The notes beneath the pieces are model-generated. The model saw nothing but the letters and a program-made list of their open reading frames with translations. It had not been told where the DNA came from and did no database searches. From assembly GCF_001460935.1 (NCBI RefSeq), contig NZ_LN906597.1:916768-980767 (forward strand): a stretch of 64,000 nt of DNA, in the 5' to 3' direction. A program made the translations under genes and the position numbers. Every line of letters starts with the position of its first letter. Within the stretch, counting starts at the first letter, position 1. Shown here piece by piece: positions 28,209-38,371 of the stretch. This DNA comes from Candidatus Ichthyocystis hellenicum (GTDB taxonomy: Bacteria; Pseudomonadota; Gammaproteobacteria; Burkholderiales; 2013Ark19i).

Positions 28209-31200
28209 ATGTATAGCATAGATGCCCATGGGAATGGAAATTTGGTTGTTCAATGCAATAATGACAATTTTGTTGAAGTTTGTGACAATTCTCCACTATC
28301 ACAAGTAGAAGTTTCTGATAACAATGCATTTGACTTATCTGTTTCTAACACAATTGATATCTTATCGCCACTATCTTATAAATTGTTACAGGATTTATGT
28401 GCTGGATATGGATATAGTGTTGATATAGAAACAATATCAGAAACGTGTGAGGATAATTTTTTACAAAAGTATGCCGTTGAGCACGGATATCGTTTTACTG
28501 AAAATTTTTTATCAGAAATGAATAATCATAAAAATAATTTTGTAGATAGTGTTGATTTTATTTTGGCCTATTTGTGCTATAGTTTTAGTTTTTTAAAGGA
28601 ACCAAAAAATAATTGTAAAAATATTACTGAATTAATGAACAAAATTTGTTGTTCTTTTTCTAAGTGTGTGTATTGTTTGAGACCTAAGTGTGTTGATAAT
28701 TTACGGTCAGATATTATTCCTATTATTATAAAAAGCATTTTTGATTCCAATGCTATCGATAGCAGTTATGCACTAAAAATGACCTATTCTGAGATGGAAA
28801 GATTATTCTTACATTTTGTAACTACCCTAGAGAAGTTAATCATGGGTAGAGTCATGAAGTATTGGCGGTATTTTTGTAACGAAAATAATGGACTCTTTGT
28901 TAACCATAGTAATCCCTTTGATTGTGCATACCGTTTTTATAGAGTAGCTGCTCCTGATATTGATTGTCCCGCTGCATTTACGAATAAATTTGGTGAATGT
29001 ATTTCTTTTATGGCTGTTGCTAAAATTGATGAAATGGTGAATGACTTTGTTGACAGGTTAGATTGCGAATTGAAAAAAAATATTTTTTCTAAATGTTGTT
29101 TTATTTGTAATTATGGCAATGATGCTATTTCCAATCTTGATAAATTACGTGAAAAGTTTATGGATTTAGTAGAAGAGGAATTTAATAAAAGAATAATTGT
29201 AGAGGGTGTTAAAGATAGTTTTAGTAGTTTTTTAAAAAATGTATTAATTTGGAACAAAGATGAAGGGGGGGGGATAAATAAGGTATTAGTTATTGATAAA
29301 ATTATCGAAAACATGCGCTATATTTTAACAAATAAGGCTAATAACGCATATAGGGTTATTAATAGTTTTAAAAAAAGATTGACATTGTTTAAAAGACGTT
29401 CATTAGTAAGTGTTAAATATTCACGTGCTGTGGAAGATTTATGGGAACTAAAACTTCATCCTGAAGACAGCCGAAGATTTTTATCTATTAAGAGGAAATT
29501 TTCTAATAAATCTAGGAAAATTGTTAATAATAAATTTTGTGAAATGCTAAACGAAAAATATAGGTTTTTAGATGGAACAATTGTTGATGTAGTCGATTGG
29601 GATAAGATTTCAAAAAATTTATTTCCTGTTGCACAAGAAACAGTTAGACATCTTGTTGATGATGAGCATGCAGAGTTGTCTAAATTTTTGTCTAATGCGC
29701 GTGTAATAGAGAATATAAATGTACTTGATGAATCTTCTATTGGTACCAGAAAAATTTCACCTGAGGAAATAGATAGGCTTTTGAAGGTTTCCGTTAACTC
29801 TATACATGGTAGAAATAGATATTTATTTAGTTCAGTATGGAGGAATTTAATCAAGAGCCAAAAAAGTGACAAAAGAAGTGAAATGGTAAACAACATTTTT
29901 TTTTCCAATGAATTAGGTGGTACTGGAAAAGTTGTATCTTCTGCAGTTAATCCTGTATTAATGTCCTCAGTTGGTGATAGTGACCCACCTTGTATTGCTA
30001 CTTCAGTACAAAATGAACTACCAGAAGTTGTTTCTATTTCAGTAGATTTATTGGGAAAAGAAGATAAGATCATTAATAGATGGGGATTAAATATTCATCC
30101 TGATGATGATAAACTTATTTCGTTTATTAGAAGAAAATTTTCAAACCATATTATAGATCATCTTACCAGATTATTTTCTAGTATGTTGAAAAATAGGGCT
30201 GTACTTCCAAGTGGTATTGTATTGTGTGATTATTCTTGGACTATTGTTTCTCGTGAATTATCTGAAATAGCTATAGAGTCTGTAGAATCTATTGTTAAAA
30301 AGCAGTATGTGGAATTAGATAGAGTTTTATCCAAAGCACGTATAGTAGATGTTGGTGTAAATTCTGATTCCTCTTGTACTATTAGAAGGGTTACCAATGT
30401 TGAGAAAGCAGAGCTTGTGAAATGTGTTAAGAATCTGATAAGTAAAAGATTAAGTGTGTCTATTAGAACGTCTTGGTTATGTGTAGTTAATAAATCTTCA
30501 ACAGATGTTGGGTATGGGTATAAAGAAAAACCTAACTATATTTTAGGAAGTGCTAGAGAAGGAAGTTGGGGAGTTAAGCTTCGTTATAGTGACAATATTA
30601 GTATTTTGAAGACTAGAAGGAGATTTTCATCCAAGATTAAGTGTGTATTACGTGATAAGTTTATCTCTATGTTAGAGAAAAGTCATAAATTTGATGATGG
30701 TACTTTCATTGGACCATTTACTTGGGCAAGGATATCTAGAAAACTGACTCCAATTGCTAAGGAAGAAGTTAGTCCTATTCTTGAGGATCAGAAAGAGGAA
30801 TTAGAAAAAATTGTATCTAGATCTCGTGTGGTAGTTGATTTAGTTGACAGAGAAATTACGCAGGAAGAAAAGCATATCGTTTTAAGAAATATTATGAATC
30901 TTGCACATAATTCATTGAAAGCATCATTTAGGAAGATATGGGATTATGTAATTTCTTCTTCAAGGTCTAATTCGATTGATATTAAAGATTATTTATCAAC
31001 TAATAATTGTGACGTTGATTGTAATGATGTTGATATTTTAAGAGCAGAGGGAGATGAAAAAAATCATATTTCTCAGCTTAAACTTTATTATAAAGATGAT
31101 GTTTCCATTTTAAATGTAAGGAAAAAATTTTCTTCTGAAATTTACAGACGTATCAGCAATAAATATAACAGAATGATAGAAGAAAGGTACGTATTTAGCG

Positions 31201-32030
31201 ACAACACTACCATAGGCATGTATCCATGGAGGGATATCTCTAAAAAACTCTTGCCCATTGTTAAGAAGGAAATTAACCCAATTGTAGAAAAAGAACGTGA
31301 AAAAATAAATGAGATTTTGCTGAAATCCCGTGTTGATATTTCTTCGCCTAATAGATCTAGTAAAGCCATAATAACTAGGGAACTTACATCTGAAGAGAGA
31401 GGTTATATTCTGGAAAAGGTTATGAAGTCTGTATATAGAAAAATTACGGATAGTGTTAGTCAAATATGGAATAAAATTATTAAATCATCTTCAGTGGGCT
31501 TAATGTGCCTTAAGGAAATGGAAAGATCAGAGCTTGATAATATTAAGTTAGAGTTTTTTGGAATTTTAGGTTCAATTGTTAATGAGGTTGTTGATTTTTT
31601 ATTGTCTGATACAAACACGTCATCTTTGTCTAGTTTCGACGACATAACAGCTAATATTTATCATATTGTATCTGAGAGAAGTCATAGTTTATTTTGTGAA
31701 TGTGGTTTTCTTAGTAGAGTGGAGTCATTATTATCAGATGCAAAAATTGTTGATGCGTCTGGAAAATACAGATTTGTTACTGATGAAGAAAAGAAGTTAC
31801 TACTAAAAGAATTTATGGCCATAATTGGTACTGACAGAGATTTTCTTATTAGGAAACGTATTAGTAAATTGGATAGCTTATCCTTTCCTGCTGAATTGGA
31901 TTTAAAAGTTAATTCAGAATCTCCGAATAAACATGAAAGTAATGTTTATTCGGATGGAATTTACTTATTAATTGAGAACGAACATAGATATGCTAAAATG
32001 GCAAGTTTCAAAAATGTGACTAATGGCTAA
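28209..32030 (+). CDS. Array gene 8: canonical N-A-B-C-D-CTD paralogue
   Basis: 1,273 aa and a good reference for the family. N is about 55-390 (LLQDLCAGYGY, EHGYRFTENFL, TYSEMERLFL, PAAFTNKFG). A is 411-550 (LKLHPED, DGTIVDVVDWDKISKNLFPV). B is 620-770 (WGLNIHPDDDK, SKARIVDV). C is 785-920 (GSWGVKLRYSDN, FDDGTFIG). D is 955-1095 (YYKDDVSIL, LLKSRVDISS). CTD is 1097-1220 (RSELDNIKLEF, CGFLSRVESLL, VTDEEKKLLLKEF). A tail of about 50 residues ends near HRYAKMASF. A run of nine G at 29265-29273 lies inside N; a one-base slip there would truncate the protein near residue 355. The start is MYSIDAHGN, 33 bp after the shared upstream element. Function is unknown. Confidence 0.92.
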   Translation: MYSIDAHGNGNLVVQCNNDNFVEVCDNSPLSQVEVSDNNAFDLSVSNTIDILSPLSYKLLQDLCAGYGYSVDIETISETCEDNFLQKYAVEHGYRFTENFLSEMNNHKNNFVDSVDFILAYLCYSFSFLKEPKNNCKNITELMNKICCSFSKCVYCLRPKCVDNLRSDIIPIIIKSIFDSNAIDSSYALKMTYSEMERLFLHFVTTLEKLIMGRVMKYWRYFCNENNGLFVNHSNPFDCAYRFYRVAAPDIDCPAAFTNKFGECISFMAVAKIDEMVNDFVDRLDCELKKNIFSKCCFICNYGNDAISNLDKLREKFMDLVEEEFNKRIIVEGVKDSFSSFLKNVLIWNKDEGGGINKVLVIDKIIENMRYILTNKANNAYRVINSFKKRLTLFKRRSLVSVKYSRAVEDLWELKLHPEDSRRFLSIKRKFSNKSRKIVNNKFCEMLNEKYRFLDGTIVDVVDWDKISKNLFPVAQETVRHLVDDEHAELSKFLSNARVIENINVLDESSIGTRKISPEEIDRLLKVSVNSIHGRNRYLFSSVWRNLIKSQKSDKRSEMVNNIFFSNELGGTGKVVSSAVNPVLMSSVGDSDPPCIATSVQNELPEVVSISVDLLGKEDKIINRWGLNIHPDDDKLISFIRRKFSNHIIDHLTRLFSSMLKNRAVLPSGIVLCDYSWTIVSRELSEIAIESVESIVKKQYVELDRVLSKARIVDVGVNSDSSCTIRRVTNVEKAELVKCVKNLISKRLSVSIRTSWLCVVNKSSTDVGYGYKEKPNYILGSAREGSWGVKLRYSDNISILKTRRRFSSKIKCVLRDKFISMLEKSHKFDDGTFIGPFTWARISRKLTPIAKEEVSPILEDQKEELEKIVSRSRVVVDLVDREITQEEKHIVLRNIMNLAHNSLKASFRKIWDYVISSSRSNSIDIKDYLSTNNCDVDCNDVDILRAEGDEKNHISQLKLYYKDDVSILNVRKKFSSEIYRRISNKYNRMIEERYVFSDNTTIGMYPWRDISKKLLPIVKKEINPIVEKEREKINEILLKSRVDISSPNRSSKAIITRELTSEERGYILEKVMKSVYRKITDSVSQIWNKIIKSSSVGLMCLKEMERSELDNIKLEFFGILGSIVNEVVDFLLSDTNTSSLSSFDDITANIYHIVSERSHSLFCECGFLSRVESLLSDAKIVDASGKYRFVTDEEKKLLLKEFMAIIGTDRDFLIRKRISKLDSLSFPAELDLKVNSESPNKHESNVYSDGIYLLIENEHRYAKMASFKNVTNG
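29265..29273 (+). repeat. G9 homopolymer inside a coding region
   Basis: Nine consecutive G encode Gly-Gly-Gly in the N domain of array gene 8, in DNA where other G runs seen are about six or less. Such tracts are prone to replication slippage. Confidence 0.9.
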
Positions 32031-32293
32031 TAACAGCTAATTTGTGTTCAATAATGTTTTTTATTTTTCTAGATATGGGAGATTATCTAAATTGCTGGCA
32101 TATCATAAATTATATGTTTATAAGTATTTTTATCGGGACAAATATAAAGCATGGTTTATTTTTTTGTCAAGGATGTTAAAAATTGTTATTTTTATGGTAA
32201 TACAGTGGTAGTAGTATCGATCGTAAGCTACGATGGATATCTCCGCAAAACGGTGATTTTATTTTTAATTTAAATTATAGTAATACATGTAAT

Positions 32294-35200
32294 ATGCATA
32301 GTGTAAGTACTTGTGTTAAATCCAATATGCAAGATGACTCTGATGAGTCTTCTTTTGCAGTAGCTTGTTGTGGCCCTGAGCTGGAACTAATATCTACGGG
32401 ATCGGTTGATTTGTTTTCTTGTAATTCAAAATCAACTAATGGATTGTGTGCCTCTGCCTCTAACAAATTATTCGAAAATTTCTGTAATAGCTATAGTTTT
32501 ATCTCTAATTCTGGAGCGGTATCAGAAATTTGTGGTGATAATTTTTTATATAAGTATGACATTGATTATAGGTATAAGCTTACTGGTAATTTTTTGTCAA
32601 TTATGGATGGTTATAGGATAAAATTTATTGATAAGACTGACTCAATTTTGGATGTTTTATCCTGCAGTTTTTCTTTTTTTTTGAAAGAACTGGGGGATTA
32701 TGATAAAAATATGACGTATTTAATAAATAAGGCTTGTTTTTCTTTTTCTAAGTGTGTTTATCGTTTGAGACCTAAATGTATTGATTTTTTACGATCTGAT
32801 ATTATTCCTGCAGTAATAAAAAGTATTTTTGATTCTAAGGTTGTTGATGATGGTTCCGAGCGTGAAATGACCTATCCTGAGATGGAACAGTTTTTTTTAT
32901 ATTTTGTTTCTGCTTTAGATAAGTTGCTTATGTATAGGATAATGAGGTATTGGCAAGATTTTTGTGATAGGAATAACAAAATCTTTGTTTATTATGGAAA
33001 TCCATTTGATTGTGCATATCGTTTTTATAGAATTAGTGATCATAATATTTATTATCCATCTGCATTTGTCTATAAGTTTGGTAAATTTATTTCCTTTATG
33101 GCTGTTGTTAAAATTGATGAAATGTTAGGTTGTTTTGTCGGTAGCTGCATTACTGCATTGAAAAAACTTGTTAATTATAAATGTTCTTGTATTTGTTATT
33201 ACAGTTCTGGATTCTCTGATAATCTTAATAAATTACGGAGCAAAATTAATGATTTAATAGAAGAAGAGTTTGATAAAAAAATAATAAATGAAGGCATTAA
33301 TGATAGGTTCAGTAATTTTTTAAAGGATATAGTTATATGGAATGAGGATGGTAGTACTGAGGTAGGTGGGGTATTGATATTTGATAATATTATTGATCAT
33401 ATGCGCAACCTTTTGGTTAGTAAGTTTGTTAGTGATTCACATAAAATTATTGAAAATTTTCAGAAAAAAATGCTGGAATCGCGACGCTCATTAATTTTTA
33501 GTAAATATTTACCTGCTATAGAAAATAGATGGGGTGTTAAGCTTCATCCTGAAGATGATTACAAAATTTTATCCATAAAGAGCAAGTTTTTTGGTAAATC
33601 TAAGAAAATTATTGGGGATAAGTTTTTTTCAATCTTAAAAGAAGAACGTGTATTGTTAGATGAATCGGTTGATTGGAATAAAATTTCAAAGAGTATATTT
33701 CCAATTGCTCAAGAAAATATTAGACATCTTGTTGATGCTGAACATGAAGAAATTTCTAGATTTTTACTTAATGCACGTGTAATAGAAAATATTGATATAT
33801 TTGACGGATATTGTGCTGGTACTAGAAAAGTTACAGCTGGTGAGAGGGATAATATTTTGAAAATTTCTTACAACAGTGTTCATCGTAAAAATATTATTTT
33901 ATCTAATAGAGTGTGGAGAGGTCTAATTCAGAATAAAAGTATAAATATCTCAAAAGGAGTTGCTTCTGATTGTCAGTTAGGAGAATCTGAAAAGAACACA
34001 GTTTTTGATGTAGGTCGTGCATTAGGTGATGATAATTTTTCGGACGTTAATTTTGAACAAAGTGACCTACCAGCATCTACTCCGGCGTCTTTGTGGTTAT
34101 TGAGCAAAAAAGACAAAATTTTTAATGTGTGGGGATTAAATCTTCATCCTGATGATGATAAGCTTATTTTTTTTATAAGAAGAAAGTTTTCGTCACAAAT
34201 TAAAGATCATCTTTATAAGTTATTTTCCGATATGTTGGATCTAGGAATTGTACTTCCGAGTGGTGTTGTGTTGCGTGATTGTTCCTGGGCTGCTGTTTCT
34301 GGCGAATTGTATGAAATAGCAATAAAGTCAATCGATTATATTAATAAAAAACAATATGAAGAATTAGATAGGGCCTTATCTAATTCTCGAGTAGTAGATA
34401 TTGATAAGGGTGATTCTTCATTTTGTATTATTAGGAAAGTTACAGATGATGAAAAAAAAGAACTAGTGACATGTGTGACTAAACTTATCGATAGGAGATT
34501 GAGAGATTCTATTAGGTTATCATGGGGTCGTGTCGTTAGTAAGCATTCATCCGATATAGGGTATGGTTACAAAGAAAAGTCAAAGTTTGTGGGAAGCGGT
34601 AGAGATGGAAGTTGGGGCGTCAAGCTTCGCTATAGTGACAATATTTCTATTCTTAATGCCAGGAGAAAGTTCTCATCTAGGATTAAACATGTTGTTCGTG
34701 ATAAATTTAGCAGTATGTTAAATAATAAACATGTATTCGATGATGGTACTTTCATTGGTTTATTTGCTTGGTTCAGGGTATCAAAGAAACTATTGCCACT
34801 TGCAAAAGATGAGGCAAGCCCAATTTTAGAAAATCAACGCTTGGAATTAGAAGAAATTATATCCAGATCACGTGTAGTGGTTGATTCGTTTGATAGAGAA
34901 CTTACACGTGAAGAAAAGTCAGATGTTTTGAAAAATATTATGAGTTTTGCATATCATTCATTAAAAGTTTTGTTTAGGCGAATATGGGATGATGTAATTA
35001 TTTCTGCGCGAGACGGATCTACTGGTATTGGCGATACTATCGAAAATTTTCCCCCTAACATGGTGGGTTGTGATGTTGTTGAAGAGACTTCGCAGTCAAT
35101 TGATGATGTAGTTGCTATAGAATTAGGTTCATGCGATAAGGATGACAATTTGATGGTTAATCTTTGTCACGAAGATGATTATGTTGTTCTAAGTGTCAAG

Positions 35201-35923
35201 AGAAAATTTTCATCTGAAATTTGTAATTTTATCCGTAATAGATATATTGAAATGATAAGGGAAAGTTACGTGTTTGATGATGGAACTGTTATATGCATGT
35301 GTTCTTGGCGAGATATATCTAAAAAAATTTTACCCATCCTTAAGAAGGAAGTTGCTGTTATTCTAGAGAAAGAACGCAAAGAAGTGAATGATGTATTGCT
35401 TAATTCTCGTGTAGATATTTCTTTATCTAAGGGTTCTGGTGCAACCAGAATAACAAGAAATATTAAATCGGAGGAGGTTCCGATTGTTTTGGAAACGGTC
35501 ATGAAACCTGTATACAAGCAGGTTTTGCGTAATTTTGGTCAGATATGGACTAAAGTTGTTAACTTGCCGTTGGCAAGATTGGTAGATATTAGTGAGGAAC
35601 AAAAACTAGAGTTAGATAATATAAAGATAGAATTTATTGGTAGTTTGAGTCCAATTGTGAGCGAAATAGATGGTCCATTATCATCAGCTGCATCAGATGT
35701 TTTATATGAAAGGAGTGATAATTTATTTAATGAAGGAGGATTTCTTAGTAGGGTAGATCTGTTATTATCAAGAGCGAAAGTATTTAGTAAATCTGGAGGT
35801 GGTAGATTTATTACTGATGAAGAAAAAAAGTGTGTGCTTAAAGAGTTTATGGATCAGGTTCGTTCTGATAGGGATTGTTTTATTCGGAAACGTGTTGGTA
35901 AATATTGTAATAAATTAAGATAG
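32294..35923 (+). CDS. Array gene 9: canonical N-A-B-C-D-CTD paralogue
   Basis: 1,209 aa. The start MHSVSTCVKSN fits the family start motif; the upstream element is weak here (GTGATTTTATTTTTAATTT near 32253). N runs to about residue 395, with SFSFFLKEL encoded across a T9 tract at 32674-32682 and TYPEMEQFFL after it. A starts at about 410 (WGVKLHPEDD), B at 610 (WGLNLHPDDDK), C at 773 (GSWGVKLRYSDN, preceded by IGYGYKEK), D at 955 (NLCHEDD) and CTD at 1096 (KLELDNIKIEFIGS), ending FIRKRVGKYCNKLR. The CTD is a little shorter than in neighbours (the Ser-rich segment after VSEIDGPLSS is reduced). Only 152 bp separates it from the next, truncated gene. Function is unknown. Confidence 0.92.
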   Translation: MHSVSTCVKSNMQDDSDESSFAVACCGPELELISTGSVDLFSCNSKSTNGLCASASNKLFENFCNSYSFISNSGAVSEICGDNFLYKYDIDYRYKLTGNFLSIMDGYRIKFIDKTDSILDVLSCSFSFFLKELGDYDKNMTYLINKACFSFSKCVYRLRPKCIDFLRSDIIPAVIKSIFDSKVVDDGSEREMTYPEMEQFFLYFVSALDKLLMYRIMRYWQDFCDRNNKIFVYYGNPFDCAYRFYRISDHNIYYPSAFVYKFGKFISFMAVVKIDEMLGCFVGSCITALKKLVNYKCSCICYYSSGFSDNLNKLRSKINDLIEEEFDKKIINEGINDRFSNFLKDIVIWNEDGSTEVGGVLIFDNIIDHMRNLLVSKFVSDSHKIIENFQKKMLESRRSLIFSKYLPAIENRWGVKLHPEDDYKILSIKSKFFGKSKKIIGDKFFSILKEERVLLDESVDWNKISKSIFPIAQENIRHLVDAEHEEISRFLLNARVIENIDIFDGYCAGTRKVTAGERDNILKISYNSVHRKNIILSNRVWRGLIQNKSINISKGVASDCQLGESEKNTVFDVGRALGDDNFSDVNFEQSDLPASTPASLWLLSKKDKIFNVWGLNLHPDDDKLIFFIRRKFSSQIKDHLYKLFSDMLDLGIVLPSGVVLRDCSWAAVSGELYEIAIKSIDYINKKQYEELDRALSNSRVVDIDKGDSSFCIIRKVTDDEKKELVTCVTKLIDRRLRDSIRLSWGRVVSKHSSDIGYGYKEKSKFVGSGRDGSWGVKLRYSDNISILNARRKFSSRIKHVVRDKFSSMLNNKHVFDDGTFIGLFAWFRVSKKLLPLAKDEASPILENQRLELEEIISRSRVVVDSFDRELTREEKSDVLKNIMSFAYHSLKVLFRRIWDDVIISARDGSTGIGDTIENFPPNMVGCDVVEETSQSIDDVVAIELGSCDKDDNLMVNLCHEDDYVVLSVKRKFSSEICNFIRNRYIEMIRESYVFDDGTVICMCSWRDISKKILPILKKEVAVILEKERKEVNDVLLNSRVDISLSKGSGATRITRNIKSEEVPIVLETVMKPVYKQVLRNFGQIWTKVVNLPLARLVDISEEQKLELDNIKIEFIGSLSPIVSEIDGPLSSAASDVLYERSDNLFNEGGFLSRVDLLLSRAKVFSKSGGGRFITDEEKKCVLKEFMDQVRSDRDCFIRKRVGKYCNKLR
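32674..32682 (+). repeat. T9 homopolymer in the N domain of array gene 9
   Basis: Nine T encode part of SFSFFLKEL. The gene at 38372 has T9 and the partial gene at the right edge has T8 at the same protein position, where other members have one Phe codon fewer. Confidence 0.85.
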
Positions 35924-36075
35924 AGCAGTTGATTATGGTTATGTATTTTGGGGCTGTGTGATTATTACTTCTAATATTATATATTCATATTTGTCTTTCA
36001 GTAACTTTGGATTTATGGTATTCATTCTTTTTTAGTAGCTTGGGTGATTTTTTGGTAGGTTGTAGAAAGATTTAA

Positions 36076-38205
36076 TTGATAGTGAAGAAATTAATATCTC
36101 AAAATTATATTTCGGAAAACATAGATTTTGATAGTGAGGTAGGGCATGAAAAGGATGTGTCTTCTATTTCAGTATCTCATGCCATAGATCCTATACTGGC
36201 GTCTAGGGTCAATGGAGGTGTTTCACTGATTTGTCCTTCATTGCATAGCGAATCTTTTCTTGCTTCTAATGTAACTCCAGGATTGTTATCTAAAAGTGAA
36301 AAAATTGTTGGTATTTGGGGATTAAATCTTCATCCTGATGATGATAAATTTATCTCATTTATTATTAGAAGAAAATTTTCGGTTAGTATCAAGAATCATC
36401 TTGTTAAATTATTTTATAGCATCTTGAAAAATAGGGTTCTGCCTCCGAGTGGCATGATTCTATGTGATTCTTCTTGGGTTATTGTTTCTAGTGAATTATT
36501 TGAAATAGCCCTAGAATCGATTGATTTTATTAATAAAAAACAATATAGAGAATTAAATAGGGCATTACCTAAATTGCGAATAGTAGATGTTTATGAAAAT
36601 GATGCTTTATTTTGTGTTATTAGGAAAATTACAGATGATGAAAAAAAAGATCTTATGATATGTGCTAGGAAAATTATAGTTAAAAGATTGAATGCATTTA
36701 TCAGATTATTATGGTTGTGTATGGTTAATAAGTTTTCAACAAGTGTTTTGTATGGTTGTAAAGAAAATTCTAAATTAATTTCAGAAAGTAATATTGTGGA
36801 TTTATGGATGGTTAAGCTTAATCATAAAGATAACATTGCTATTTTGAAGAATAGGAGAAAATTTTCTTCCATGATTAAATCTATTGTTCATGACAAATTT
36901 AGCAGTATGTTGAGAAATAAATATGAATTTGATGATGGCACTTTTATTGGTGCTTCTTCTTGGTTCAGGGTATCTAATAAATTAATTCCAATTGCCAAAG
37001 AGGAGATTGTATCAATTCTTGAGTATCAACGAGAAGAATTAGAAAGAATTATATCTAGAGCACGTGTGATAGTTGATTATAAGGTTGATAGAGATCTCAC
37101 TAGCAAAGAAAAGTATGCTGTTTTAGAAAATATTATGAATATTACATGTTGTGTCCTAAAAATTTTGTTTAAACGTATATGGGATAATGTAATTACTTCT
37201 TTGAGTAATAATTTTTCTGATACTACAGATCATTCTTATGCCTATTCTGAGGTTGGTTGTTCTGTTAAATTTCCTATATTTCCTATTAATAATGTAGTTG
37301 ATATTGTAGGGATAGAATCAGGTGAGGGTGAAATCTATAGGTATGATAGTATTAAGATTAGGCTTTGTAATGAATATGATAAATCTATTTTAAGCATACG
37401 GAAGAGGTTTTCATCTGAAATTAATAAGTGTATTAGTAGTAAATACATGGAAATTATAAATGGAGGTCATAAATTTTGTGGTTGCAATGTTGGTATGTAT
37501 TTTTGGAGAAATGTATCTAAGAAAATTCTTCCTATTGTTAGGAAAGAAATTGATCCCATCATGGAAAATGAACGTATAGAGATAAACGATATTTTGTTGA
37601 GGTCTAGTGCGTGTATTTTTTTATATGATGGTTTGGTTGCAGTGAGATGTCTTACGTTTGATGAAAGGGGTTTAATTCTGGAGACGATTATGGAGTCGGT
37701 AAGTAAACAGGTAATGCGTAATTTCAGCAGGATGTGGAATAAAATTATTAGGCTATCACTTTCAAGTTTGAAAAATTTTAAGGAAAATCATGAATCATAC
37801 CTTGATAACATTAGACTAGAGTTTGTTGGAAGTTTAGGGCCTATTGTTAGTGAAGTTGTTGATTCGTTACCATCGGATGTTGTTATGTCATTGCCATCTA
37901 GGTTAGAACACACCGGCTATAATCTATCTGGTGTTATATACGAAAAAAGCCATAGTTTGTTTAATGAAAGAGGTTTTCTTGATAGGGTTAATTCATGTTT
38001 GTCAAATTCTAGGTTGGTTGATGCATTTGGAAACTATAGGTTTATTAATGATGAAGAAAAAAAGTACGTGCTTAAAGAATTCATGGATGCCATTGATACA
38101 GATATAGATTGTCTTATTAAGAAAAGGATTAAAAGATTGAGAGATTTATTTCCAACTATGTCAATGTATTCACATTATGTTGGTAATGATAGTGGGCATG
38201 AATAA
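36076..38205 (+). CDS. Array gene 10: N-terminally truncated B-C-D-CTD paralogue
   Basis: 709 aa if read from TTG 36076; GTG 36082 is the next option and there is no nearby ATG. An in-frame stop (36073-36075) sits just before it. The first residues (IVKKLISQN, then an ENIDFDSE linker) align with the last residues of module A and the following linker in the gene at 38372 (VWKKLISKN, then TDIDFCPE), so N and nearly all of A have been deleted. B starts near residue 80 (WGLNLHPDDDK), C at 244 (a diverged WMVKLNHKDN instead of GSWGVKLRYSDN), D at 428 and CTD at 565 (YLDNIRLEFVGSLGP). No copy of the shared upstream element was found in the 152-bp gap. The frame is intact over 700 codons, so it may still be expressed, but it could be an early pseudogene. 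Confidence 0.7.
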   Translation: MIVKKLISQNYISENIDFDSEVGHEKDVSSISVSHAIDPILASRVNGGVSLICPSLHSESFLASNVTPGLLSKSEKIVGIWGLNLHPDDDKFISFIIRRKFSVSIKNHLVKLFYSILKNRVLPPSGMILCDSSWVIVSSELFEIALESIDFINKKQYRELNRALPKLRIVDVYENDALFCVIRKITDDEKKDLMICARKIIVKRLNAFIRLLWLCMVNKFSTSVLYGCKENSKLISESNIVDLWMVKLNHKDNIAILKNRRKFSSMIKSIVHDKFSSMLRNKYEFDDGTFIGASSWFRVSNKLIPIAKEEIVSILEYQREELERIISRARVIVDYKVDRDLTSKEKYAVLENIMNITCCVLKILFKRIWDNVITSLSNNFSDTTDHSYAYSEVGCSVKFPIFPINNVVDIVGIESGEGEIYRYDSIKIRLCNEYDKSILSIRKRFSSEINKCISSKYMEIINGGHKFCGCNVGMYFWRNVSKKILPIVRKEIDPIMENERIEINDILLRSSACIFLYDGLVAVRCLTFDERGLILETIMESVSKQVMRNFSRMWNKIIRLSLSSLKNFKENHESYLDNIRLEFVGSLGPIVSEVVDSLPSDVVMSLPSRLEHTGYNLSGVIYEKSHSLFNERGFLDRVNSCLSNSRLVDAFGNYRFINDEEKKYVLKEFMDAIDTDIDCLIKKRIKRLRDLFPTMSMYSHYVGNDSGHE

Positions 38206-38371
38206 TAACGATAAAGAATTTTTTGCTCATGGGTGTCTTTATTTGTTTTTTTGATGCTAATGTGGTAGTTATATTTACGGGGATATTAGCTATCATTGGT
38301 ATAGCTGGAACATCATAAATATTGGTAGCATCATTGTTACTGTTTATATGAGATATAGTAAAACGCATAAT

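Noticed and set aside
29456-30073. Long minus-strand open frames opposite the genes (also for example 3204-3770, 10566-11123, 14191-14745)
   Set aside because: They lie antisense to conserved modules, recur at the same module positions and are Ser/Leu/Ile-rich, as expected from reverse reading of this codon usage. They are shadows.
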